From assembly GCA_027019405.1 (NCBI GenBank), contig JALUWO010000348.1:1-34501 (forward strand): 34,501 nt of DNA. The letters are read 5' to 3'. Under the pieces are notes generated by a model that had not been told where the DNA came from, searched no databases, and saw only the letters and a program-made list of their open reading frames with translations. Shown piece after piece: positions 1-11,062 of this stretch. Position 1 is the stretch's first letter. The number at the start of each line of letters is the position of its first letter. Position numbers and translations under genes: made by a program. Source of the DNA: Candidatus Altimarinota bacterium (GTDB lineage Bacteria; Patescibacteriota; Gracilibacteria; BD1-5; UBA6164).

Positions 1-2
1 AT

Positions 3-31
3 AAAAACTCTAGTTTTAAACTAGAGTTTTT
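3..31 (-). terminator. Intrinsic terminator of the coupling ATPase gene
   Basis: Perfect inverted repeat: AAAAACTCTAG, a 7-nt spacer TTTTAAA, then CTAGAGTTTTT. Read on the minus strand it ends in a T run. The stop codon of the upstream gene (30-32) lies in the outer stem, so translation ends inside the hairpin. The symmetrical A/T flanks would also work for transcription from the other side. Confidence 0.8.
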
Positions 32-2459
32 ATGTTATTCAAATTCTATATTCTATTTCTTTACTTACAAAGTCTTTATCTCTACCATATTTAAGTCTTG
101 AAAGCTCAACATAAGCTTTGGATAATTTAGGGTCTCAATTTTCAAGATATGGATTTACAGGAATTATTGAAAAAGGAGTTGTTGGTTGGTTATCAACAGC
201 TATTTTTGCAACAGCTTTAAATTTATCCATATTTACTAAATCTTGATCTGAAAAAGTAGGAGCATAATATTTACTCATAAATTCTCAATCTTCAGGACCT
301 ATTTTATAACTCATAATAGATCATACATTACCAAAAATTGCTTGTTTTAAATTTAAATTTGATTTTGTTAATGCATCAGATTTTTCAAGTTGTCCTAAAT
401 ATTGATGAGCTATATTTAATGAAAGTCTATATTTTCTAGCTTCTGATAAAATTGATTCAATAGAATCAGTTACATAGTTTTGAAATTCATCTATATATAA
501 GAAAAAATCACTTCTTTGCTCTTTTGGTATTTTATCTCTTCTCATAGCTGCCATTTGTATTTTTGATACAAGCATCATACCAAGAAGTTGAGAATTTAAA
601 TCTCATAATCTACCTTTTGAAAGATTTACAAGTAAGATTTTTTTATTTTGCATTATATCAAGTATATCAAAACTTGATTTAGTTTGACCTATTATATTTC
701 TCATCATTTTATTTGTAATAAATTGACCAAATTTTGCTGCAAAATAAGGAATCATTTCTTGTTTTTCTCTGTCTCACATAGATGCATAAGTATTTTCCCA
801 CCAAGCTTTTACAATAGGATTTTTTACATGTCTAACTCTATCTTTTTGGAATTCTTCATCTGTAAACATTCTTACTACATCAGTTATTGCTCATCATTGA
901 GGATAATCCATTAAAGCAAGTACTGCATTTCTAAAGTAATCTTGTATTCTTGGTCAAAAGATCTCATTTCAGAATAATTTTATCATTATATTTAAAGCAT
1001 CCATTGCAACAAGTTCTTTTTCTTCAGGAGTATCTGCCTCAAGTAAATTTAATCACATAGGTCTATCTAAATCACTTGGATCAAAATAAATAACATCATC
1101 AGCTCTTTCTTTGGGAATAAAGGGAAGTAAATCTCTTACTAAATCTCCATGAGGATCTATTATACATACTCATTCTCCATTTTTAAAATCTTGTCTAGCC
1201 ATTACTTGTAATATACTAGATTTTCAAGTACCTGTTTGTCATATTACATAAAAATGTCTGAATCTATCCTCATTTTTTATTCTTATTTCCTTTTTTTGTC
1301 ATCTATACATATTATAACCTAATAATATTCATTCTTTTGGAATATTGTTAGGAGCTTTTACAATTTTAAAATTTTGCCATTTTATATCTGCTGATTTATT
1401 ATACTTTATATGAGGGAAGTGATATAATGATGATATTTCTTCTGTATTTAATATCATTTTTTTCAGCCAAAAAGGTTTTTTAAAATACCTAAAAATATAG
1501 TTTCTAATAAGAGCTTTTTCTGAATGTCTTATTGTATAAGTAAATTTATTAAAATCAGGATAAGCAAATTGACTGAAACTTGAAATTATATTTTTTAGTT
1601 CAGCATCAACTACATTTTTATCATTTCATGTAGCTATTATTCTTATAATAGTTTCATAACCTGTTTTATCTCATTTTTCATCAACTGTTTTTGCTCTTTC
1701 TTGGGTCAAAGCTGAAGAATTATTTTTATTTTCATTATCTTTTGTATCATTATTATTTACAAAAATTGAAATAAGTCATATAAAGATTTTTATTGGGTTT
1801 AATGTAAAATATGTTTTTTTTCAATTAATTATTTTACTACTTTCTTTTGCACATTCTCATTGCCAATCATCATCAATTGGTTTTAATAGTATTTGTATTG
1901 AAGCACTAGATCATTCATCTAATTTTGAAAAAGCATTTGTTATATTGTTTATAGGATCACTTTCAAGTTTTTGGTATGTTTTTATAGGAAAATAAAATTC
2001 TTTTACTGTATTTAAGTAAGTAGTTTGGATATATTTTCTATTTTTAAAAATATTTACTTGAGTAGTTTCTTCAATTATTGCATCTGTATAAAATCAATTT
2101 ATTTGTTTTTCTACTAGTATTTTATAGTTTTTTGGAACTACCACATAAAATAGTATTTCATTTTCATGAGCTATATATTCAAGACTTATTAAATCTTGTC
2201 ATAAAATTTTTTTCATTATTTTTCATGAATAAACTGATTTTAAAGAGGCAAGTAGTTGTTCCATCAATCATATCATTTCTTTGAAATCTTTTGTTGTTTC
2301 CTTTTTTTCATCTAAATCACTGTCTTTTTTAGGCATAGTTATTTTCAAAAAAGACAGTTCAAGACTTCTATTAAATGCATTTTTTTTTCTTATTAGTATA
2401 AGACTTATGCTTATTATTATACTAAAAACAATTACTAAACTGATAATAAGATTTATCAT
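30..2459 (-). CDS. TraG/VirD4-type type IV coupling ATPase (DNA-pumping family)
   Basis: 809 residues with TGA read as Gly. An N-terminal hydrophobic segment (about residues 3-24) is followed by a long region with no motif I recognise. The ATPase core has Walker A GQTGTGKSS near residue 405, then IIDPHGDL, and Walker B FFLYIDEFQ near residue 655. The C-terminal part (SEARKYRLSLNIAHQYLGQL) is typical of the TraM-recognition/TraD-like domain. Such hexameric ATPases feed DNA or protein into type IV secretion or conjugation machines at the inner membrane, and CPR genomes often carry stand-alone copies. No relaxase or other T4SS gene lies next to it here, so a role in conjugation, DNA uptake or export is open. 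The start at 2459 follows an extended -10 and has no Shine-Dalgarno. Family assignment is firm; the substrate is unknown. Confidence 0.9.
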
Positions 2460-2489
2460 TTTTATATTTTTATTTAAATATTTTTATTT

Positions 2490-2498
2490 ATTATATCA
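2490..2498 (-). promoter_or_regulatory. Extended -10 promoter for the coupling ATPase gene
   Basis: Minus-strand TGaTATAAT is a perfect -10 hexamer with the extended TG, about 30 nt upstream of the ATG at 2459. No good -35 is visible, which is normal for extended -10 promoters. Confidence 0.5.
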
Positions 2499-2527
2499 TA
2501 TTTTAATATAAAAAGAAAAAAAAATTA

Positions 2528-2556
2528 TTGATAAAATCATATAAACTAGTATAAAA
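2528..2556 (+). promoter_or_regulatory. Sigma70-like promoter for the SPOUT methyltransferase gene
   Basis: TTGATA, a 16-bp spacer and TATAAA, then a short AT-rich leader to the ATG at 2590. It is divergent from the extended -10 of the coupling ATPase, so the 130-bp gap holds both promoters. AT-rich background makes chance matches likely. Confidence 0.4.
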
Positions 2557-2589
2557 TAGTTATAATAATTAAATTAATTTTTTATATAA

Positions 2590-3039
2590 ATGTCAAAAAT
2601 AATATTATTAGATTCAATTCGTTCAATGCAAAATGTAGGTGCTATATTTAGAAATGCAGATTGATCTTGATTTGATAAATTAATCTTAACAGGTTATACT
2701 CCAACTCCTCCTAGAAATGATATCAGTAAAACTGCTCTTTGAGCACAAACTTGGATTGATTGGGAGTTTTATGAAGATTGATTAAGTATTTTAAAAAAAT
2801 TGAAAAAAGATTGATATAAAATTTATTCAGTTGAATTAACTCCTGATGCAGTAGATTATAAAAGCTTATTTTCAGAAAAAGAAGAAAATATATGTCTTAT
2901 AATGTGAAATGAAATTACTTGAGTAAGAAAAGATTTTTTGGATTTATCAGATAAAAAGGTTATAATACCTATGAGATGAAAAAAAGAGTCTTTAAATGTA
3001 TCTGTTGCTGCAGGTATAGTTATGTATGCTATTAATTAA
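2590..3039 (+). CDS. SPOUT (SpoU/TrmH) family RNA 2'-O-methyltransferase
   Basis: 149 residues, the size of a bare SPOUT catalytic domain. All three SpoU motifs are present: NVGAIFRNADG (motif 1, residues 15-25), LIMGNEITGV (motif 2, with Asn where many members have Gly/Glu variation) and IPMRGKKESLNVSVAAGI (motif 3, near the C-terminus). The family forms trefoil-knot dimers that transfer a methyl group from S-adenosylmethionine to a ribose 2'-OH in tRNA or rRNA. There is no N-terminal RNA-binding extension, so the target cannot be named. Codon 11 is CGT, the only CGT I found in the window, and it sits at the Arg of the conserved IRS-x-x-NVG stretch, so CGT still reads as Arg. The next gene starts 11 bp downstream, so the two are probably co-transcribed. 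Confidence 0.9.
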
Positions 3040-3050
3040 TAATTCTTTTT

Positions 3051-5390
3051 ATGTTTAAAATTATAACAAAATTTTTAAAAATATTTTTTATATTATTTTT
3101 TATATTATTTTACTGATTTGTAAAAGCTTCAGATATTCAGGTAAAAGATATTTTTAATGATATTGATTCAAATTATAAATATTATAATGAATTACAAACT
3201 CTTTATGATAGGTGAATGATTTTTCCAAGTAAAGATTGATGATTTCATCCAAATGATTTTTTAACTAGAGCTGAGTTTGTTGGAATAGCTGAAGAAGTAT
3301 CTTGTAAAAAGTGTATAGAACCAAATACAGATATATCTTTTGTTAATAAATATAAAATCCCACCTTTTTTTGATGTATTAAATAAAAATAAATATTTTTA
3401 TTGTATATCAGATGCAAAAGCAAATAATTATGTATCAGGTTATGATATAAATTATAAATGTGATGATTGAACTTATAAAAAATGAGATAAACCATTTTGT
3501 ATAAATAATAATATAACTAGGGAGGAAGCTTTAGCTGTTATTTTAAGAATGTGATGAATTTTAACAGCTAAACAAGCTGAGGATATAAGGCAACAAATAA
3601 GAGATTGAGTAAAATATTCAGTATTATCAAAAGATGTAAAACCTATTTTAGATAATTGAAAAGTTTATAGTTTTTATCCAGATTTTAAAAAAGCTTTAAC
3701 TTATGAAGTTATTGATACTGATACTAATTGAAATACAAAAAATTTAAAGCTTATAGAAAAGTCATGAGATTATTTATATCCACATAAATATATAACAAAA
3801 CAAGATTTTTTAAAAATGGCTTATGTTGCTTTAAAAGCAAATAATAGTTGTGTTGATTTAAAAAATGATTCTTTAGCATTAGAAATGCAAGTATTTGATA
3901 AATCTTGTAATAAAGATAAAATTAATTCTTGTAATATATCTGATTTAATTGATAAAGAAAATACTTTTGATTTTAATTCAAAAGTAAAGTGAGTTTGTAA
4001 AAAATGAGTAGATAATCCTAATTGATATACTTGGATGTTTTATAATACAAATTCTTGAAAGCAAATAATAAAAAAATGAAAATATTTAGATAATTATAAA
4101 TTTTTATCTTCATGAAAATGGTTAGTATTTCTTACTGTAATTGATAATTGTTGAAATACTTGAAAAGTAGAAAATACTATTTATATAAAAAATAATGAAA
4201 TAAATAAAGATTTATGATTAAAAATTTTAGCAGACCCAATAAGTTGATATTGACCATTAGATGTAGATTTGGATTGAATAGTAAAATGATGAGTATGACC
4301 ATATAAATATAGTTGGGATTTTTGAGATTGAGAAAAAGGTAAGTGAGAAAAATTAAAACATACATTTAAAAAAGAATGAACATATCAAGTAAAATTAAAT
4401 GTAGTTGATTCAAAATGAAAACAAGCAACAGCCATGGTTACTATAAATGTTTCTAAAAAAGATAAGGATTTAGATTTATGATTAAAAATTTTAGCAGATC
4501 CAATAAGTTGATATTGACCATTAGATGTAGATTTGGATTGAATAGTAAAATGATGAGTATGACCATATAAATATAGTTGGGATTTTTGAGATTGAGAAAA
4601 AGGTAAGTGAGAAAAATTAAAACATACATTTAAAAAAGAATGAACATATCAAGTAAAATTAAATGTAGTTGATTCAAAATGAAAACAAGTAGAATCATAT
4701 GTTGATATAAATGTATTGAAAAAAGAGTATTTAGATGTATCAATTGGTGCTAATCCATTGATATGACCAGGTCCATTGGAAGTTGATTTAAAATCAATTG
4801 TTAATTGATCAAATTGACCTTTTACTTATAGTTGGGATTTTTGAGATAATAAATTTTCTAAGCAAAAAAATATAAAACATATATTTAAAGAAAAAGGAGT
4901 ATATAAAGTAAAACTTAAAGTAAAAGATAAAGACTGAAGAGAATGAGAAGCAACAGTTTTGATAAAAGTTACAAATGATACAGATTGTAAGAAAGATACT
5001 GATGGTGATTGAATTAATGATTGTGTAGATAAATGTCCACTTATAGCTTGAGATACTTTAAATTGATGATGTCCAGTTTTTGAAAAACATTGTAAATCTG
5101 ATTGTTCTTGTGATGACTGATATGTTTGTTGAGATTCAGATCCAAAAACTTGTCAAAACTCTGTATGTAAACCTAAGCCTGTGATATTAAGTTCTTGTTT
5201 AAATAGTTATAAACAATTATTTACATGAATTATTTTTTGAAATACAGTTTGTAATTCTTGTCCTTGTCAAAATAATAGATTTTTAGATTTTGTATCATCT
5301 CTTAGATTTTGTGATGTAATATTTCCAGCAATCACATCTCCAGATGAAAAGAAAATTTATAGTAGATGAAAAGTTTTTCAGATAAAATAA
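3051..5390 (+). CDS. SLH- and PKD-domain surface protein with thrombospondin-3 calcium repeat
   Basis: 779 residues. A signal peptide or membrane anchor (residues 1-25) is followed by three S-layer-homology-like segments up to about residue 285: FHPNDFLTRAEF, NNNITREEALAVILRMGG and YPHKYITKQDFLKMAY. Three PKD domains occupy roughly residues 386-645, each with SWDFGDG or SWDFGDN. A type 3 thrombospondin/calcium loop DTDGDGINDCVDKCP follows near residue 645, then a Cys-rich tail. SLH modules tether proteins to cell-wall polymers; PKD domains are beta-sandwich spacers in surface proteins. PKD 1 and 2 are almost identical in DNA (4209-4425 against 4473-4689). Its role is probably cell-envelope attachment or adhesion. 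There is no sortase motif or catalytic domain. Confidence 0.85.
4209..4689 (+). repeat. Near-perfect tandem duplication of a PKD-coding segment
   Basis: 4209-4425 and 4473-4689 (217 bp each, 264-bp period = 88 codons) differ at one base that I can see: C at 4235, T at 4499, a synonymous GAC/GAT change. The 47 bp between copies are diverged. The duplication is in frame and looks recent or kept uniform by gene conversion. Confidence 0.9.
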
Positions 5391-5424
5391 AAAAATTAGT
5401 TATTTTAAAATAACTAATTTTTTT
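5389..5424. terminator. Bidirectional terminator between the SLH/PKD gene and the RND pump gene
   Basis: A-rich arm, ATTAGTTATT, short loop and AATAACTAAT, then a T run. It lies between two converging genes and overlaps both stop codons. Confidence 0.8.
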
Positions 5425-8400
5425 ATATAAATTTTTTATTCATACTTTTTTCCCAATTTTCCTTTTGTCAATCATAGTAAAATATAGGTATTACAATTAA
5501 TGTTAAAAATGAACTAATTGATAATCACCAGATAATTGACCAAGCAAGTCAAGCCCAGACAGGATCTCATATAATAGTTGCTGCACCAAATACTGTAGTT
5601 AAACTTGTAAGTATAATTGGAGCAAATCTTACATATCAAGCTTTTAATAATGAATCTTTTAATGTAAGTCAGTTTTTCTTTAAGGTATCAATATATTCTA
5701 TTAATATAATTGCATTTCATACTACAATTCAGGCAAGAGCTATTACTCATATCATTGAAGTAGCTGAAAAGTATTCATTATTTACAAGATATAAAAATGT
5801 AAAACCTGGCCATACTCAGAAGAATCAAAGTAGAAATGTAATCATTATTGTTCATGCAATTGTAAAACTTGCAAATTGTCACACAAGTAAGAAATATATT
5901 GCAAGTAGAGAAATTCACATTGCTATACCTAAATCTCTAAATGTATCCATTGTAAGTTTCCATTCTCATCACCATTCTATTTTATATTCTTTTCAGTCTT
6001 TTAATCATACATATTTTAAATCATAAGGCCCCCAAGATTTTAATTTATAATTATTTTCTAAGAAACTTTTATTCATTAATATTTTATATAATTTTATAAC
6101 TGGATAAATTAATGAGTTATCTCACATTTCTCAGTATATATATGTTGTAGATTTTCTTCAATCTGTATTTATCTCTGGAGATACAAAAGTATTTTTTATA
6201 GTAGCAATACTTGTAAGTGGAATTTTCATTCATTTAGGATTTGTAAATGAAATGGTTTTTAAAAGATTGATATTGTTTATTTGATTTTCTTCTCATATGA
6301 TAGATATATTTGTTGGTTCATATGAATTATAATTTTTTATTAAACTAATATCTTTTCCATGAAGAGCTATAGCCAATGAATATTCTACTTGTTTTACTGT
6401 AAGTCAAGCTCTAGAAATACTTTCATGGTCTAAATTTATTTTCAATTCTTTATAAGTTGTTGATTTACTTGTTCATAAATCAACAATTTTTTCTTTTGGA
6501 GCTATTTTTTGAACTTCTCCATAAACTTTATTTACAAAATTATTTATATTTTTAGGAGTAGCATCACTTTTTATTTTTATTAAAAAAGTTGATCTAACAG
6601 GAGGGCCAGGAGGATCTTCTAGTAATTTTATTTTCACATCTGGATATTTTGTTAGAAGAAAATTTCTTAGTTTTTTTCTTATATTTATTGTAAATTCTTC
6701 ACTTGTTGGTCTAGTTTTATTATATTTATCATCATATTTACTTGGAGAAACTAGATTTATTCTAGCACTTATTTGATTTTCTCAGATTCTATTTAATCAT
6801 CATCTAAATAAATTTGCAAAATCTCAAGTATAGTGTTGACCTATAGTTGAAGTTATATTTTTTACTATATTTTGAGTATTATCTTTATCAAGTAACCATT
6901 TTGCTAAATCATTTTCAACAAGTTTTGTTTTTTCTATTCACCATCATCTTGGAGCATCTATCCATATATAAATTTGATTTTGGTTTGATTTTGGAAGCAT
7001 TCTTGCTTTAAAAATTCAAAAATATATTGGTAGTATAAGTATCAAAAATAAACTAATCCAAAAACTTAATTTAAAAATTTTTCTATTTCTTGTATGAGAT
7101 TTCTCTTCACCAATAAATAGTTTCATAAAGGCTAGATATTTTTTTCTTATCTTGAATGGAGATTCTTTTTCCTTATGTACTTTATCATCTTCATTTATAT
7201 CTTTTGCACTTAGGTATGAAATCCATGGGTTTATTGTAAAGGCAATAGCTATTGATATTAACAATGCCCATATTGCAAATTTTGGTATAGGTTTCATATA
7301 TTCTCCCATCATACCAGTTACAGCAAACATTGATCCAAATGCTAGTAGTCTAGTTAAAGTTGCAAGTATTACTCATGTTCATACCTCTTGAGTTCCATCA
7401 AGTACAGCTTGTAATTTAGATTTTTTTGTTTTAACTCTTTCATTTAGATGTCTTGCAATATTTTCTACAACTACAGTTGAATTATCTACCAACATTCACA
7501 GTACAAGTATCAATGCAAAAAGAGTTATTTTGTTTATATTTTCTCATGCAATTAATGCTGCAACAAACACTAAAGCAAGAGTTAAAGGTATTGATACTGA
7601 AGTATTAAAAGCATCTTTTGCTCATAAATATAAAGCTAATACAGCAAAAACAATTAATATTGATTCTACTAAGTTTATTAAAAGCATATTTGTAGCTTTT
7701 TGTGCTTTTGATCATTCATTTTGAATTATATCAATTTTTATATCTTTAGGTAGTTGTTTTTTTATATTATTTACAGCTTTATTTACATTTTTTGTAACAA
7801 ATACAGCATTTGTTCAGATTGCTTTTCATACACCTAAAAGTATCATATTATTTTTACTATCTTTTGAATAAAAAGTAGAAGTTTTATTTAATCTTTTTAT
7901 TCAGTATTTTATTTCAGCTACATCACCTAGGTAAACTATATTTCAATTTATGTTTTGTATTACTAATTTCTTTAGTTGTTCTATATTGTTAAATTTTCAG
8001 TTTATTTCTACAAATATCTTATTTCAATCTTTTGTATTTATATTTCAAGCAGGTAGGTTTAAATTATTTTCTTTTAATGCTTGATAAATTGACATTATAT
8101 CTGTATTTTTTGCTTTGATTTTATTTAAGTCAAATTTTACAATAATATTTTTTTTATATCATCAAACTATATTTAATGTAGTTACATTTTTTATAGTTTT
8201 GATTTTATCTTTTATAATATTTGCAATTTGTCTTAAATAAATATAGCTTTGTTCTTGGTTTAATTTATTTCATATATACCTAATTGAATATACTATTTGA
8301 GGTAATTCATCAGGATCTATTGTTTGTATTAATGGATCTTTTACTCAGAGAGGTTTTAATCTCATATTTTCTCTGATTTTTTGTATAAGTCTTATTTTTG

Positions 8401-8716
8401 CTTTTGCTTTGTCCACTCAAACATGAAATTTTACCATTACTCATCCATAGTTATCAGTAGCATAACCATAAACATCATCTATTCATTCAAGTTCCATTAT
8501 TTTATTTTCAAGTGGAGATACTACTATTTTTGATATTTCTTTTGTATCTAATCATGGAGCAGGAACACTTATTTGGAAAGCTGGAACTATGATTGTAGGA
8601 TTATATTGTTTTGGTAGGATTATATAACTTCATAATCAAACTACTAGTGATACAATTAATAATACAATTGTTATCTTTGAGTTTTTTATGAAAAATTCTG
8701 CAATTTTTGCAAACAT
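5423..8716 (-). CDS. RND-family efflux pump (AcrB/ACR_tran type)
   Basis: 1097 residues, slightly longer than usual for the AcrB family. An N-terminal transmembrane helix (about residues 12-32) precedes a large periplasm-type loop (VSVPAPG-like start, LEGIDDVYGY). The TM4 signature GMLVDNSTVVVENIARHLNE lies around residue 410 and keeps the first of the two AcrB proton-relay acids; the second is Asn. A second large loop and a C-terminal helix bundle (GVIALAGIVVGNAIILIEYI) follow, giving the duplicated RND layout. RND pumps export drugs, lipids or metals using the proton gradient. It is the last gene of an operon with its adaptor (28-bp gap) and an ArsR regulator. No TolC-like outer-membrane factor is seen here. 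Substrate unknown. Confidence 0.93.
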
Positions 8717-8744
8717 ATAATTTTTTTATATTAGATATTAATTT

Positions 8745-10607
8745 TTAAAGTTCTTCTCAATCATAAATATTTTCTTTTCAACTAGTTATTATTTTTGAGT
8801 TTTTATTTATTCATTTCACAAGTGAATAATTTCAAGTTGAACTTATTATAGTTATTTGTGTAAAAATAGCTTTATTATTTTTAACTACATATACTCAAGG
8901 AAGCATATATTTTTGTATTATTGCATCATTTGGAATTATAACACTATTTTTTGTATTATTATTTATGATATTTTTTATTGAAAACTCTACTGTTGCCATT
9001 GATCATACAGGAATTTCTTTATTTTTATTTTTAACTAATATTTCTATATTTATTTTTTTTGTAATAGAATTTAGTACATTTGGTAATTGTATTATTGTTC
9101 AAGTATAAGTTTTTCATGTTGCTTGAATATTTACTTTTACTTGTTGATTCAATTTTAAAGATTTTGCTATAAAATTTGGAACTTCTAAATCAATTTTAAT
9201 ATTGTCATTTGATGCAACAGTATAAATGGGCATTCAAGCTCATATTACTTGATCTATATTTACATTTTTTGAAACAATTACTCAATCTATAGGAGAATAA
9301 ACTTTTCAATTATTTATATATACAGCACTTAAATTTCTTTTTCATAATGCTTCAGTTATTTTGCTATCAAGTTCTTTAAGTTTTGCTTGTTTTCATGCTA
9401 TTAAAGCTTGTAATCATGCTTCTGCTTGTTTTAATTGTTTTTGGGCAATATCTTTTTTTGTATTTACTTCATTTATCTTTCAATTTGCCATATTTTCATA
9501 TTGTTCTAATTGTTTTTGAGCAATATCAACTTGTTTTTTCAATAGACTAATTGCTTTATTTTCTTGAGTATCAAAAGTATTTAAATTTTCTAAACTTCAT
9601 TTTATTCATATCATTGTATCTCAACTCATACTTAGAATAGTTTGTTCTAATTGAGAACCAAAAGTTGAGATTTGAGCTTTGTATTTATTTATCATTGTAA
9701 GAGGAAATTTTATATTTGCTACTGAATTATTAAGTACAGTATATGTTTCATCAAGTAGAGTTTTTTGTAAAGAGCTAACTTTTTGAGCTTTTTTTAATCA
9801 ATTGATTAATTGTTCTTCAGTTGGATTTTTATCTTCTATATATTGTTTATAGTATTTTTTATAATCATCAAAAGATTTTTTTGTTTTTTTGAAAGTAGTT
9901 TTTGTATTTGTTAATTGTTGACTATCTTTTACTCATATATAATCTTCATAAGTATCATTTTTATGTTCATTATCTGGTGTTACTCATAAAAAATCATCTA
10001 TAAAGTTTAATATATTTTCATTTAATATTACATTTTGTATAATTGCTGATTTTGCTCAAGTCAATATATTCTTTTTTTGAGCTTCTAGTGTTTTTTTAGT
10101 TTCTTCTAAATTAGTTTGAGCTGTTTGTAATCATAATTGAGCTGTTTGTATTTGGGAATTTGTGATATTTTTAGTATCTTTTAATCAAGTATCTAATCAA
10201 TTTAATCATGCTTTTGCTTGTTCTACCTTTGCTTGCATAGCTTTTATTTGCTCATTAAAACTATCAATAGTTGCTTGTTTTAAAGAATTTAGACTATTTG
10301 TTATTGAATTTGCAGTAGAATATCATGTTTTTGCTTCTGCTGAATCAAGTTTTGCAATTAATTCTCACTTGTATATATTATCTCAAATTTTTTTATTTAG
10401 ATATACAATTCTTCAAGGAGCTTTGGTTGCAAGCATTGTTTGAGTTTCTCATTTTGTATATCAAGTATAATCTATATTTTGATTTATAGTTCATGTAGAA
10501 ACAGTAATTGTTTTATAATATTTTTGTACTTTTTCTTCTTTTTGATTTGAACAACTTGTAGTAAAAAGTAAACTTATTATTAGAGTAGCTATTATTATTT
10601 TTTTCAT
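8745..10607 (-). CDS. RND adaptor / membrane fusion lipoprotein (HlyD/AcrA-like)
   Basis: 620 residues. It starts with a lipoprotein-type signal (LISLLFTTSC, Cys at about residue 19), then a biotinyl-lipoyl half (ATKAPGRIVYLNKKIGDNI, about 60-85). The helical hairpin is unusually long, about residues 90-460, rich in Lys/Gln/Glu heptads (AQKQLEQYENMAN, AQKQLKQAEAGLQAL). The second lipoyl half VYSPIDGVIVSKNVNIDQVI and beta-barrel (KVNIQATGKTYTGTI) follow. In Gram-negative pumps such adaptors bridge the RND trimer to an outer-membrane channel. The very long hairpin would have to span whatever envelope this CPR cell has. Same operon as the pump and ArsR (28-bp gaps on both sides). Confidence 0.9.
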
Positions 10608-10635
10608 TTTTTTATTATTAAAAAGTTAATTGTAA

Positions 10636-10917
10636 TTAAAATATATTTTTTAAACTAGAAATTATTTCTAGAATTTTTTTATTTTGTATTTTATAATATA
10701 CTTCTTTTCATTTTTTTTCACTTTCAAGTATTCATTCAAGTTTCATTTTATTTAGAAATTGTGAAGCTTGAGATTGTGAAATCTTTGAACATTTCAATAT
10801 ATCTGAAACATTTTTACTTTCATTTCATAAATAACACAATATTGCAAGTTTATCTTTATTTGAAAAATTTTTTAAAATTGTTGAGATTTGTTCAGCTTTT
10901 TTTATTACTTTATCCAT
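10636..10917 (-). CDS. ArsR-family winged-helix repressor of the RND operon
   Basis: 93 residues, normal for the family. NKDKLAILCYLGNESKNVSDI is the N-terminal helix pair, ISQSQASQFLNKMKLEGILE is the recognition helix and KKGKEVYYKI is the beta-wing; together they give the classic ArsR layout. ArsR dimers usually bind operators overlapping their own promoter and release DNA on ligand, often a metal. One Cys (residue 27) precedes the HTH and another (about residue 42) starts it, but no CxC pair typical of the metal-binding alpha-3 site is seen, so the inducer is unknown. It is first in the operon with the adaptor and pump, which makes those its likely targets. A TATAAT on the minus strand ends 6 nt before the ATG, suggesting a leaderless mRNA. 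Confidence 0.85.
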
Positions 10918-10923
10918 TATTAT

Positions 10924-10952
10924 ATTATAATATGTTAATATGTTATGAAATT
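10924..10952 (-). promoter_or_regulatory. Candidate leaderless promoter and operator of the ArsR-RND operon
   Basis: Minus-strand TATAAT (10924-10929) ends 6 nt before the ArsR ATG, so transcription would begin at or near the start codon. Just upstream is a direct repeat AATATGTTAATATGTT (plus strand, 10930-10945), a possible operator. No convincing -35 is seen. Confidence 0.35.
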
Positions 10953-11062
10953 ATATTTAAAATTTTTATATGTCAAGTTATAAAAAGGATAAAATAAAAA
11001 ATCTTTACAATAAACAATATTATATTAATATATTAGTAATATTACATTCTCAAATTTATTTT

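Noticed and set aside
2141-2160. Premature-stop or frameshift signs in the coupling ATPase
   Set aside because: Reading with TGA = Gly gives one uninterrupted frame from 2459 to 30.
10970-11062. 31-residue upstream extension of the AI-2E permease
   Set aside because: In frame, but its sequence does not fit the family N-terminus and there is no better initiation signal; kept only as an alternative start.
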